This document shows, piece after piece, positions 36,987-48,400 of a DNA stretch of 64,000 bases. The notes below the pieces were generated by a model, which worked only from the letters and a program-made list of their open reading frames with translations, did not search any database and was not told the DNA's origin. Source of the stretch: Lates calcarifer (taxonomy: Eukaryota; Chordata; Actinopteri; Centropomidae); contig NC_066847.1 in the NCBI RefSeq assembly GCF_001640805.2, positions 26,362,504 to 26,426,503 of the forward strand, in the 5' to 3' direction. The translations under genes were made by a program, and so were the position numbers. Numbering within the stretch: the first letter of the stretch is position 1; each line of letters starts with the position of its first letter.

Positions 36987-38929
36987 CTGTCACAACAACA
37001 TGCACATCAGACCACACTGTGCACAGTATGCCAAGTGCATAAAATAATAACAAGGTCATTTGTACATCCATTTTTGTTAAAACACTGCCCTGTCCAGTAT
37101 GTGCAGTAGAAAGAATGATGCCAACATAGGGTATGTTTACATGTGTGTGTGTATGTGCTTGTGTGCTTCCTGATAGAAAGACTTTATAAACACCCCTCAC
37201 TACAATGTTAATTTGCAGTAGTATTTTGCTTGTTTTGTTCCAGACCTCTAAATAAGCACCTACATCTCAAATTTTGTTGAGCAATTCAAAGCCTTTTTGT
37301 GAATAATTGTTTTTCTGGTTGCAGAGACAACTGAGCCAATCACTGCCTTTGTGGGAGGGACTGATGATGGAAATGTCATTTAACTGAGCCACAGCCAGAA
37401 TCCAAAGAAATATGACAGCAAGCATAGATGAAATTGACGCAGCTATCAAGGCCACTGTAAATCAAACGTCTGACATATGAGCTCCTAAATCAGATCGCCA
37501 TGCACTGAGGGCATTTCTGTAAAGCAAATAGGATTTTTCTCAGTCTACTGAAATGTTGAGAAAAAGTTTAATTTATTTGTTGGCCTTTTCTGGTACTTGA
37601 GGAAATAGGTCAGGAAGATTAATGCTTTAAGCTGTTTGTCCCTTGATCGCTTTGATGGAAGACCATGTAAAAGATGCAGAGAGGCTCAGCTTAGAGTGCA
37701 CAGCGACAATTAAATGGTAAAATAGTTAAGCAGCTTCTGTGTCAACTAAAATTTATGTTGATGGCAATTCGGTTTACATATACATAACTAGTGATTTGCA
37801 GCTGAGAGGGCAGATTAACTGTGTTGCTATGCAACTGTGTAGGGTACTCATGTAATCTGACCACTTCTGACCTCAGTATTGAGTGAATGTAATGGTCCTA
37901 TCTGCTTAATTGTACACTACAAACAGGATGAAACAAATTAAACAAATACACCTCTCTGGCACCCAAAATGTAAGAGCATCAGCTGCAGGAGAAGAAAGAA
38001 GACAAAGCTTATGGAACCACATGATCAACTACTGAAGGTAGTATGGTCACAATTAGACCAGTATAAATACATGTTTAATGTTAGGGGATGACAATGGTCA
38101 GGGTCATAGTCACATGGTTCCATTGGGGTTTGACCAAGTATTCGCTCCCCTGCCAGTATACACACTGTTCTGCGCCGTCTCTGGTCAGATGGGCTTGTTA
38201 ATATACACCTGTCCAGCAGTTCCTCTATGTCTCTCAACAGCAACTGGGCCTCTGACAACACTGCAATGGAATTGATACAAAGAACCTGGTGATAGTCCCC
38301 ATCTCTACCATCCACTATATATTTTGCAACTATTTTGCTTCATACTGCAAAGTTTAGATTGCATATGAGATGTCAGTCAAAAGTGGGAAAAGGTAAGGAT
38401 TGATTGATATCTGTTAGGGATTTACAAGATGTGAAACGCTTTACAAGATGGGAAAAGAAACCCTTGGTTGAAATGTTTATGTATGCCTAATAAGTACAGC
38501 CTAAAGACACCACCACAATAAACTGAATGTTGTTAACATGATGGTGAAAAAGTCATTTCATGTCACTGACTCTAATCATGTTAGCCTTAAATCAAGACTG
38601 ATGTTACACCCAAAAACAGACATGTTCATTATGGCCTGTGCAAAATAAGGAAGGTATAAATGAAATAAATATGACTGGTAATATTTTATAAATATTTGAT
38701 GAGAAATTACTGGAAAGCCTTTTACTGTAACTTAAAAGCATGTTTCATCTATGAGAGAACAAAACCAGCACTAGTGTATGCCACAGTCACAGAGAAGTGA
38801 GAAAGAAACACTTCTATTGTGCTGATACATGCAAGTGTTTCGCTTACATTCACGAGTCTTCAAGATGCAGATCTCGGGCTTCTCTTCACATGTCATGTCA
38901 CTGATCTTTGCAGCTCCTTTCACGGCCAT
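36840..38929 (-). CDS. Unidentified small gene, 3 coding exons, 107 aa
   Basis: Exons on the - strand: 38929-38848 (start MAVKGAAKISDM), 38260-38166 and 36986-36840 (stop). Junctions are GAAT/GTAAGC to TTGCAG/TG (phase 1) and ACA/GTGTGT to GTGACAG/ATT (phase 0). Both joins keep one frame, and the other frames of the last exon hit stops early. The protein is soluble and acidic, without signal peptide or membrane segment. It has a leucine-rich amphipathic helix in exon 2 (LLSEAQLLLRDIEELLDRC), then RRRRT, then a charged helical tail (ECEACIEEDRETLVIEGFRF, REELRKLSSK). I recognise no family. Human AZI2 is head-to-head with ZCWPW2, but no CW or PWWP motif is visible here. The second donor is only moderate, and an extra phase-0 exon between exons 2 and 3 is possible. 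Confidence 0.55.
38166..38260 (-). CDS. Small gene, middle exon
   Basis: The acceptor CAATTCCATTGCAG precedes a leucine-rich helix (EAQLLLRDIEELLDRC). The chosen donor is ACA/GTGTGT, which restores phase 0 for the last exon. The frame stays open past this donor, so its exact end is uncertain. Confidence 0.5.
38848..38929 (-). CDS. Small gene, exon with start codon
   Basis: ATG with G at +4 and a strong donor AAT/GTAAGC. It encodes 27 residues (CEEKPEICILKTRE at the end) plus one base. The 5' part is probably untranslated, with an acceptor TTATCACTTTAAAG just upstream. Confidence 0.55.
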
Positions 38930-39761
38930 GTCCAGGGTTTGTTTTTCACACTTTTGACTCCTTTAAAGTGATAAATGCAGGACATTTAGGAAATATTTGG
39001 TGATACTTTGAACACAGCAATAGTGTGCTAGGTATTGCTGGTATACTAGCTTTCCTCTTCCTCTTTTGGAATTGTTGAGATGATACCATTTAAACTATTA
39101 GACTAATTTTAACACATACTGCACACACACTAATGTTCTGCCCAGCACAGCCACTGTCTGCTGGTAAAAAGGCCATACTAGTGAACACACTAATGTTAAT
39201 CTCTCTTAATGCAATTTTCCAAGATTTTAATGATAACATTTGAATTAACTAAATCTAGTTCATATCAAACTATAAATCGTAAATAAGTGACCACTAACAA
39301 TATTCTGTTCATATTACACTGGGTCCAAATTGTATGCTTTAATCCAGTATTAAGACCATTCTCACAAAAATTTAACAAGTAAATTTATTAAGATACATGT
39401 TCACCATTAAACAGTGATGACATTTAACCCTGCTTACCTTTGCTGCTTTCGCGATTGACGCTAGCAAGCTTTGTAGCTAAAGTTAACTAGCTAGCTAGCT
39501 GAACACGACATCAATAAATCTCAAAGGGCAACAGAAAATACGCCAAAAACATATATTTAGTCATTAAAATAATTATTTACATTTAGTTTTTTGTCAACGA
39601 GAAAGAAATTAATAGTTATGTTTAGTAGTGTCTGTGTAAGGTAAATTTGGCATGTTAGCAAACATTTCCTAAGTATGAAGAAGTCGTCAGTGCCACAAAA
39701 ATGACAAGGGGCAGCTTTGTATTTAAATTCAAAATTATTCACAACGTTAAGTTATCCTTAC

Positions 39762-39850
39762 TTCTTAATATTTATCTTTGATCTGCGCTGGTCGCCTTAT
39801 GTTCTTTCCCCCCTCTAGCTGCGGAAGAAAGGCGAGTTGTTAGCATAAAG
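39762..39850 (-). other. Probable non-coding first exon of the small - strand gene
   Basis: A good donor (TTAAGAA/GTAAGG) on the - strand follows a stretch that begins in the CpG-containing interval. A second potential non-coding exon with donor AAAG/GTAAGC ends at 39438. These support a leftward transcript that starts head-to-head with azi2. Confidence 0.4.
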
Positions 39851-40240
39851 TTGTTCCGCACGTCCCCTAGTCAGTAGAGCTGGCTATCACTTATTAGAGC
39901 CTACAGATCTGACGATCCGTTTAACTCCGTTGAAGACTGTACTGGTTTCTTTTGAGTTGTGCTTTTGTCAAGGTTGTCAGATACAGTCTGTGTTTTAATT
40001 CAGCTGAGCCTCTCCCTTTACGTGTTGCCGAACCACATTGCGTACACTGCATTTATTCAATTCAATCTCCTGCCTCACAGTCTAGCCAATCTAGTTCACC
40101 ATGCGTAATGTCACACAGCTCGGTTCACATCCTGCTTTTATTTTGAAAAGACTTCGGCAGTCAAGTGACTCCCGGAAGTTTTTGTTTCCTCACCTGTCAG
40201 TTCTGACACGGTGCGAGTGTTCACCGTCGTCTTTGTTTGT
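39770..40240. promoter_or_regulatory. Candidate bidirectional promoter between the small - strand gene and azi2
   Basis: This short interval has more CpG dinucleotides than the AT-rich surroundings (around 39.8, 39.9 and 40.2 kb) and has no TATA box at a sensible position. It lies between a splice donor for the leftward transcript (39762/39761) and the presumed first exon of azi2. CpG-type head-to-head promoters are usual for housekeeping gene pairs. Confidence 0.5.
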
Positions 40241-40455
40241 CCCCGAGAAACAGGTCTTCTTTTGTCAAGAATAAATGATAACCCTGTGTGGTCAACTGGC
40301 ACCTAATTGAGGACAGCATCTAACACGGTTAGTAAAAGTCGAGAGTGAAAAATAATCGAGTGCTGCTAGTTCACCTAGCCACAAATAGCCAGAAGACGTT
40401 AGCTAACCGCTAGCTAACTGTTATCACCATAACAGATCGACCGTTTCGATCACCG
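40200..40455 (+). other. azi2: Probable azi2 non-coding first exon
   Basis: The coding start lies only 17 nt inside exon 42228-42463, so at least one upstream non-coding exon is required. The CpG-containing stretch before 40455 is the best candidate. Possible donors are ATCACC/GTAAGG at 40456 and CACG/GTTAGT near 40329. The exact start and donor cannot be fixed from sequence alone. Confidence 0.45.
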
Positions 40456-42227
40456 TAAGGTTAGATTATGATATTGATTTTATGTTTGTCCAAGTCGTTG
40501 TTTGCTGGTTGTGTTTCAGTCTGTAACCTATTTTAGAACTGCCTATCACTGTGTTGTGTCGACTGTCAACAGAGCTCACGGAAGCTAACACTACAACGTT
40601 AGCATCGTACACATACGAGATTCATTGATTGTTTACATCCTGATTATGGCTGATTTTTATTGCCAGTCTGTATGAAATAAGGTCTGCTAGTCTCTGCGCT
40701 CTCCTGTTTTACCTGGGAAAGTCTAACGAAATGACGTTGCTCTTCATGTCTTGTGTTTGGACTTAGGTTCACTTTCGTTTTGTGTACTTTGCTTGGGTCA
40801 CTTTCAATTTCCCACCACCGCTCTCTGAAGTCGTCCATGAAAGTCAGCTATATTTTGGTTTATATCCGTAGCACGGATCTAAGGGCCTGTCCAGGTATTT
40901 TGCTGAAACTTGTCTCTATAAGAGCTTCGGCCTTTAGAGTAAAGAACTTGGCTCCTCGGTGTTTGCTGCATCATTGCATGCTGACATCATCGATAGCGTT
41001 AGCTGCACCGTCTCTGCTGCCCGCATCTACTCCAAACGGTATCCAGGAGGGTGTGGGGAGTAAGATAATGTCTGTTTCAGTTAGTTTGGCTGCACCAAAA
41101 CATTCCTACTGAGAGTCAGTTGGAGTATGTCACACTCTCATAACAACATGACAGTGCTTAGGTCAGTGTGACACCTTTCTCTCATCTGTATGCAAAAAGT
41201 TTGTCTTTGTACTTATACAGCCGCTATATAGATCTCATATAGACCATTACAGATCTAATATAGTTTATGACCCATATTACCAATGTTTCAATGTTCCTGC
41301 AATAAACCGTAGGTGTTTACTCACGTTTACTCTCACCTTCTTTGGTATTCTAGCAAAATGGTCGATGTTGAAAGCTCCATGGACTAGATTGTACAAATCA
41401 GTCATATGACGAAAGTTTGGTGGAAGCTGAGTCAACTTTACAAAAGAAAGATATATGTTATTGTAACATTGGTCTGATGATGGCAGTACTGTGCTCATCC
41501 ACATGTGGCTTGATGCTGTTTTAGGCCTGTCCCAGTCACTGTAGTCATTCTGAAAATCAACTCTAGACCTTATGTTAAATTGCCTGAAATAAATGATCAA
41601 ACAAAACACATCTGTTGAACAAACATTTGATCAGCTAATAGTTACATTTGATTTTTTACCTTTTGGGTCAAAGTGTAAAAAAATAATTTGTAGACCTTAT
41701 CATATTTAAGCCAAAACTCTGCCTCATAGCCACAGTTTCCTTCTGATTCCAGACTAAACAACATACATGAAATGCTGCTGCATTTGTTGTTCTGAACCTT
41801 TCACCTCTGGTAGCTCTTGTCAAAATGTCTCTTGCACACAGGAAGTGATGCACTTTACATTTCCTGTAGGAGTGGTTTGTATGTTAGAAATAGAGGACCA
41901 CCATTGGTAAACATGAGTAAAGGGGAGTGCACAATCTTTGGAATGTCAAAGTGTCATCAGTCATAAAAAGTTACAGCACAGGGACACCGTTTGACTGTAG
42001 AGTGATCTGTAGGATATGCAGAACATAAGTAGCAATGACCACCCCCATCAGGTGTAATAACATAACTTTTTTGCTGAGTGCTTTAGGATAGAAGGTTCTA
42101 ACTCGACTTCAAGAAACAAATAGTTGTATCATTGTTTTGTCTTTGGCTTTTACAAAAATACAAAACATATTTATCCCTTTCAACATGAAACTATTGATGT
42201 GATTCCCAGGTCTTCTATCTTTTACAG
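40456..42227 (+). other. azi2: azi2 intron 1
   Basis: No coding exon supported. Open frames at about 40750-41110 (+) and 41280-41610 (-) have no recognisable motif and no matching splice context. Confidence 0.5.
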
Positions 42228-42463
42228 AGTAGGCCTGTGCAGGCATGGAGCCCCTGGCAGTGGATGATGACATCTGTATTCTTAAACACGAAACGGCCTA
42301 CTCTGCCACTGGCGAGAGTCCTGTGTCGGTGTGTGCCGGCGACGAATCTGTTGCCTCCCACTTTGCCCTGGTCACAGCCTACGAGGACATCAAGAAGAGG
42401 CTGAGAGACACAGAGCGAGAGAATACCTTGTTGAGGAAGAGAGTTAAGCAGCTGGAGGATAAG
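42228..42463 (+). CDS. azi2: azi2 exon with start codon
   Basis: The acceptor TTTTACAG is followed by 17 nt of 5' UTR, the ATG at 42245 and 73 codons ending at a phase-0 donor AAG/GTATAG. This exon holds the most conserved AZI2 block (ASHFALVTAYEDIKKRL) and the start of the N-terminal coiled coil (RENTLLRKRVKQLEDK). In the mammalian protein this coiled coil dimerises and docks on the SKICH domain of NDP52/TAX1BP1. Confidence 0.95.
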
Positions 42464-45400
42464 GTATAGATGTAAATGGGCAGGACGAAGTGATGGTGGG
42501 AGACAGGCAAGGAGAATATTGAAGAAAGTGATTATGTCTTATGGGAGAGGGAAGTAAAAGAACATGCTGCTTATCCAGATGGCTAAACAGCCTGAGCGCA
42601 AGGTTTAGAAAGTTTGAGCTGGAGACAGAGATGAATGAAAACAGATTTCCTTTTCCATTTATCAGGACGTTGGAATTATGGACAAACACAAAATGCTTAG
42701 AGAAAGTTTGGAAAAAGTCAGCAAATTCAACACCACGCTGCAAAATACTTGCCTCCGGGAGAGTCTGCATGCCAGCATCATTAATATTGTTGGCCTATAG
42801 TTAAAGCTATAAAACAATGAGAAATAAATCTGCACTGTCTAAAAACAGAGAGGAGGTCTGGAAAAGCATGGCATTGCCAAATAATATGTTGGAGCCCTTC
42901 ACATTGGAGGAGAAGGCTCCTGAAATTGGATTTACAAAAAAATAAAGGATCCAGTACAATGCAGAGAGAGCTATTTAAATAGGAGGGGTCCTAGTGCAGA
43001 TGGTGGGCTACAGTGAAAATCCTGCACAACACGTGGGCAGAAAAGCCTCTCTACAAGTGTTTAATTTGGTTTTATCTGCTGCAGCATTTGGGCTATCAAG
43101 ATAGGATGTGGTGGGAGGAAAGTAACTTCCTACCACAGATATTCAAATTAAATGAAATTGATCTCAGCTCCTCTCTTTTCTGTGTGTTTTATCCACCACC
43201 ACTGTAGCTCTTCAGGCCAGATGCGCCTCCATCAGAGGGTCCCCAGTACGTGAACAAGGCCTTCAGTGCTTACCGAGGTATCTATATAGAGAAGGAGGAC
43301 CTGCAGATGGAGCTTAACAAACTGGTGCGTTTCCTGATTAATCTGAACCTTCTTTAAATTGACACAAGAACTCACAGGTTTTGTGTAATGTGGGAGCAAT
43401 AGAGTTTGTCCTGCATTGGTATGAATGCTGACTCTCCCTTCATTCTCCCCTCCCTCTCCCTCACTGTTTCCTCTCTTTCTCTGTCAGAAAAAGGAGAAGA
43501 GTGAGAGTGAGAGGTTGCTGACAGAGCAGCTCCAGGCCAAAGAGTTGGAGCTGCTTCAGCTGAAGACAGAGATGGAGACCAGCCAAGGTACAGGTAGAGC
43601 ACAAAGGCCTGCTTTCTATTCTGTGTAACAGCTAAGCAGCATCTAGTATGAAGTGTGGTATTTATTTTATCTTTTCTAAAGTGAGATGATATTGAACGTG
43701 TATGTGTTAAAATATTTTGATAATGACGTCTGTGTAAAATTTAAAGATGAAAAACCAGTAAGCAGTTACCAGTGTAAGTAATTACATTTACAGTACTACA
43801 CTTAAGTACAGTTTTGAGGTATTTGTGCTTTACTTGAGAATTTTTCATTTCATTTCACTTTCTGCTCCACTACATGCATCTGACAGCTATACTTTCATTA
43901 CTAGTGATTTTTTAAATTAAGATCTTACATACAAAAAACGATCTACAGAAATCATAACTTTTAATAAGTGGCTCATAAAATGTGATGGTTTTTGTAGCTT
44001 TAACCCATATGTGTATAATTAGCTAAAATTAGTTCTAACTCCACATCAACCAGCTACAACATTACAATACACCTTATTGCATCAATAGAAATAATCCATT
44101 AATATAATCTAACATTATAATTCTCTTAAAGAGACTATTGCACAACAGATATCTGTGGTACTTACACATGGTAAGTACATTTTGCTGATAATATTGACAT
44201 ATTTTTATTCAAGTAAAATTTGCAGGACTTTTACTAGCAATGGATTATTTTTACTCTGTTATTACTGCTTTTAATTAATTTTAGTATCTGAGTATTTCTT
44301 CCATTGTGCAAAACCATGTATTATCATCATTATCATTATCATATTTAACTGTATTACTTTATCTTGATGTGGAGTAACTCATCAGAACATTCAGAAGTTC
44401 AAAAGTTCTGCAAAAAATAATTGAATTTAACATTTCCTCACTCATGGATATTGACTGTTAAACTTCTTTTTTGATAACGTGTGCTCAGTGATGAAGAGCC
44501 TGAACAGCCCTCAGGACTACTGGCAGGTGGATAGGGTCAACACTGACCTAAAGATACACAAACTGCAGAAGGAGCTGGAGAGAGTGACACTGGAAAACAG
44601 CAGACTGGTGGAGAGAGGTGGGGTAAGTAAAGGTGGGAAGAAAGAGCTGGAAAGAGAGAAGAGGATCATAGAAAATGAAGGAGATAGAAAAAAGAGGGGG
44701 TGAGAGAGGAAGAGCCAGAGAGAACAGCGCTGAACCACCATAGACGATGTAGCGTAACAGGAAGAGAGGAAAAGAGAGGAAAACAGTGGAGGAGGGGTGT
44801 TAGGGCAGAGAGAAACAGGATGACACTGGGAAACAGACCAGTGAGGAAGTAGTGAGAAGAAGAAAGTATTGCTTGAAGGGGAACAGAGGAGACCTAAGTT
44901 AGGTAAAACAATAAAAAAAACAAAAAACAACTGCTTCAGATACCTCCACTGTCTATCATTGATAACTTTACTCTCTTTTAGGAGGAACCCCATGGCCTTA
45001 ACGGACCAGACTTAGACCTGACCTGTGACGCAAAGTATAATGCAAGGTAAAGTCTTTTATGAATATCATTGTGGCTGCCACCTCAGTGCCCAACCCTCTT
45101 CAGTCTGCTCAGGCTAAAATAAAACATCAGAATGGTCCTTTAAAACTTGAGGACCAAGTTTGAGACAGATGGCATGTGAGACACTCGACAAGTCATACAG
45201 GTATGCTGCAGTATAGGAGATCTGATTTCACCGGTGCAGTATTCTCTCTCCCAGTGTGTTTACCATGACATGTAGTTGTCTTCTTTGGCCACTAGAGGAG
45301 GGTGCAGCTTTACACATTTTAACTTTGTCTACATAACAGCTGATGATATGCAGAAGCAACTGAACCTTAGACATGCTCAAGACTGGCTGAACCCTTAACA

Positions 45401-48400
45401 CTTGTGTCCATTAGAAATAATTTACTAGCTCTGGCATATGGAATTGCACCCCGCCTACTTTTTCAGTCAGATAATCTTCTGTAAATTAGCACTGACTTAC
45501 ATTTCATGAAGAGGAATTTCTGTGGTGCATTATAATTGTTTCCCGTGTCAGCAGTTTTCAGGTGTTAGTTTTTAGCAGCACAAAAAGCTTGAGTTTTTTC
45601 CTCACTATTTTTCTTTTATTGTTTCAGGCAGGTGTTTGAATTTAAGACACAAAGTGTTGATGAGATTCTGCATCTTTACCTAAGGTGTGGAAAGGACAGT
45701 TTGTAGGTGTTGCTGACCTCAGCAGCCATACCAACCAACCTACCACTATTTTAATACAGCTGATGGTACTGAGGGGTTTAGCATCAATACAGGCCGCCCC
45801 TTCTGTCAGAAAACCCATCAGTGTTAATGTAGCAAATAATATGTTTTTCCTTTGCAAGTCTCAGAAATCTAGCCTAAATGTACCATAGTAATGTGAACTT
45901 ATGCTGTTGGGTGAATATGCTCAGCACCTGTGAAACTTGTCTGTGGCTTAACATCAGCAGTGTTAAATGTGTCAGCAGAGAAACAAAACCATATCGCAGT
46001 TATTGTTGGCACAAAGAAATTACTCTATTAACAAGGCCCTGCAGGGATTTTTGTAGTTTGCTAAATAGATCAGGCCTCAGTATCTTATGTGACAGGTGAC
46101 ATTTTGGAATTTCAACAAACAGGTGAAATTGAAGATTTCTTGAGTTTAAGGAGTGAGTACCCACAACAATATGAAGGATATATGAATGGTATTCTACTGA
46201 AACTATGAGCTGCAGCATGTCACACAGCGTACGATCCTTTACCACATGAGATTGTGTCTGATAGTTGGATGTTTCTAACAAGGCAGGCTGTGTAGAAAAC
46301 CAGAACAGCCTTGAACATCACATTTAAGGCAAATATTCTGTTGATCTGCAGCGAGACAGGCATGCTGCAGATGTGCCAGGCTTTGCGCTGCGAGGTCACT
46401 CACCTCCATTCAGAGCTGAAACACCAAACAGGCCTGATCAGGAAACTCAGGCCATTGATCAGTGAGACAAGACAAGGTAAGGCGTAATACAGAGACTGCT
46501 GTTTTGTGAATATAATATCTCTCAAACTTTGTTTTCTGTGTTTGTGTCAGTATATATGTGATAAGCCACCAGCACTGCTCCCCTGCTGCCTTTTCACACC
46601 TCCTCAGCTACACTGTATACAGCATGGGGAACATCGTGTATCCCCTACATACCCCTATAGCAATTTCTCACAGGTTACACTCAGATGCAGTGAGACTACA
46701 GTGCAGTCTTGACATCTTTGTTTAGGTTTCTTATGTCTTTCAGACCAACAAAAATACAAATTATGCCTTTTCCTTCAGAGCTCAGGCAACACTGTTCTTT
46801 TGTTTTAATCATTATCCCTTTAAATATTAAAAAAATCTTTATTGTATTACATTTCAATTGAGAAAAATATTTACACATGTAAACTTTGCCTTTAAATAAG
46901 CATTGTATGCATTAATGTGATTTTAAGTTTACTTTTGCATCTCTGTATTTGGCCTGTAACATATTGACAGTTTAGCTAATCTGACATCAGAATATGTGTT
47001 TCTTGGGTGTCAGGCAGTGTCAGCCTTGCTTCTTTACACAGGAACTAATGTAGCTAACATCAAGTGCAAATAGGGAGTTATTACTGCTTCTCCTCACTTA
47101 AGGGAAAGCTTTTTAAAGAAGTACTACTTACTGAGAAGATTTCTCCTGCTGCTCCTTGTTACAATTTGTATTAGGGTGCGATAAGACTGCAGATTTTATC
47201 TTACTGCTCAAACACTTTGATAAAGAATATCATAAAATGGTCTATCCCTCCTCTCCCCTCCCTCTGTGATGATGCATTCTACCCTAGGAGAGATTACCTC
47301 TGTTGTCAATTCCCTCTGAGTGTCAGAAGAGGAGACCAGGAGGTGAAAATTAGAAAGAAATATGGCAAGAAAATAAATCTTGGCCTATTTATTCCACTGA
47401 ATAAGAGGGTAATCCTGTAACTTAGATGAGACTGATAGAGAGAAAGAAGGAAAGCAGGAGTGGCAAAGAAAGGGAGCGAGGAGGAGGGGGAGCTATGTAT
47501 TTATTCAATCATATTGTGCATCTGTATTCTTCTAATGTTCCTCCTTTGGAATCACTTTTATTCAAATCCTAGCCTCAGGAGGCCCTCTCATGGAAGAGTA
47601 GCAGGGAGTGATGGATGGATAGATGTGTGTGGATGGAGAGAGGTAGGGGAAAAAAGCGAGAGAAAATACTCTCATTTAAACTTAATTATTCACTCAAGAT
47701 GATGATTTGATAGCAAAGCAATGATGTGTGTGAGAGATTAGGACATCTGATTTGTGTGGCTTAGTTTATGCACAGAGGTTTGTCTGATTAGGTTTTTGTT
47801 CTGGTGAGTTTTGTATGATTATTTAGGATATTTATATGGTGCAGAGGTTTTAGTGTACAACATATGTACCCCACTGCATGGTGTGAGATTTTACCTCACT
47901 ACTATGTTTTTACACTGTGAGGCTTATTATCTAGTCAGGGATCAAAAGGCTCTGTTGAATGCACTTTAGAGTTTTATCTCTGTAGAAACCTAAGCTTAAT
48001 CCACATGTAAATAAGTACAGAAGTAAACACTGAGGTGCAATCATGGTGCCAAAAACAAAGGCAGACATCGTTTAGCAATTTGAGGAGAGAGTGGATGGCT
48101 TAATTTTTGCTGCCTACTAGATTTTACAGACATGATGAAACAAAACAATTTCATATACCTTTCTCACCACCTTAAGCACAGAAAAATCAAACAAATGGTG
48201 GGAATTAACTGAGTGACGTCCATTTCTGACATATAGCTGTTGAATAAAATTAAATGTAGTTAGATTAATGCTAATGATCAACATAGAAAAAATAATAAAT
48301 TACTTTGTTTTTCTTCAGTGTATAATCTGTGCTCTATTAATGTGTCTACAACTGCAGCATTCAAATTGTACTATAAGACAAATAACAAAAAATACTTTGC

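Noticed and set aside
38025..38315. 96-codon - strand frame read as a single-exon gene
   Set aside because: A TTGCAG acceptor lies inside it and its middle joins flanking exons in phase, so only 38166-38260 is treated as coding.
40753..41112. 119-codon + strand frame in azi2 intron 1
   Set aside because: No family resemblance, no Kozak or splice support, and it precedes the clear azi2 start exon.
44517..44993. 158-codon - strand frame, one of the longest in the window
   Set aside because: It is the antisense shadow of an azi2 exon and the adjoining purine-rich intron; its Ser/Leu/Phe richness is an artefact of that composition.
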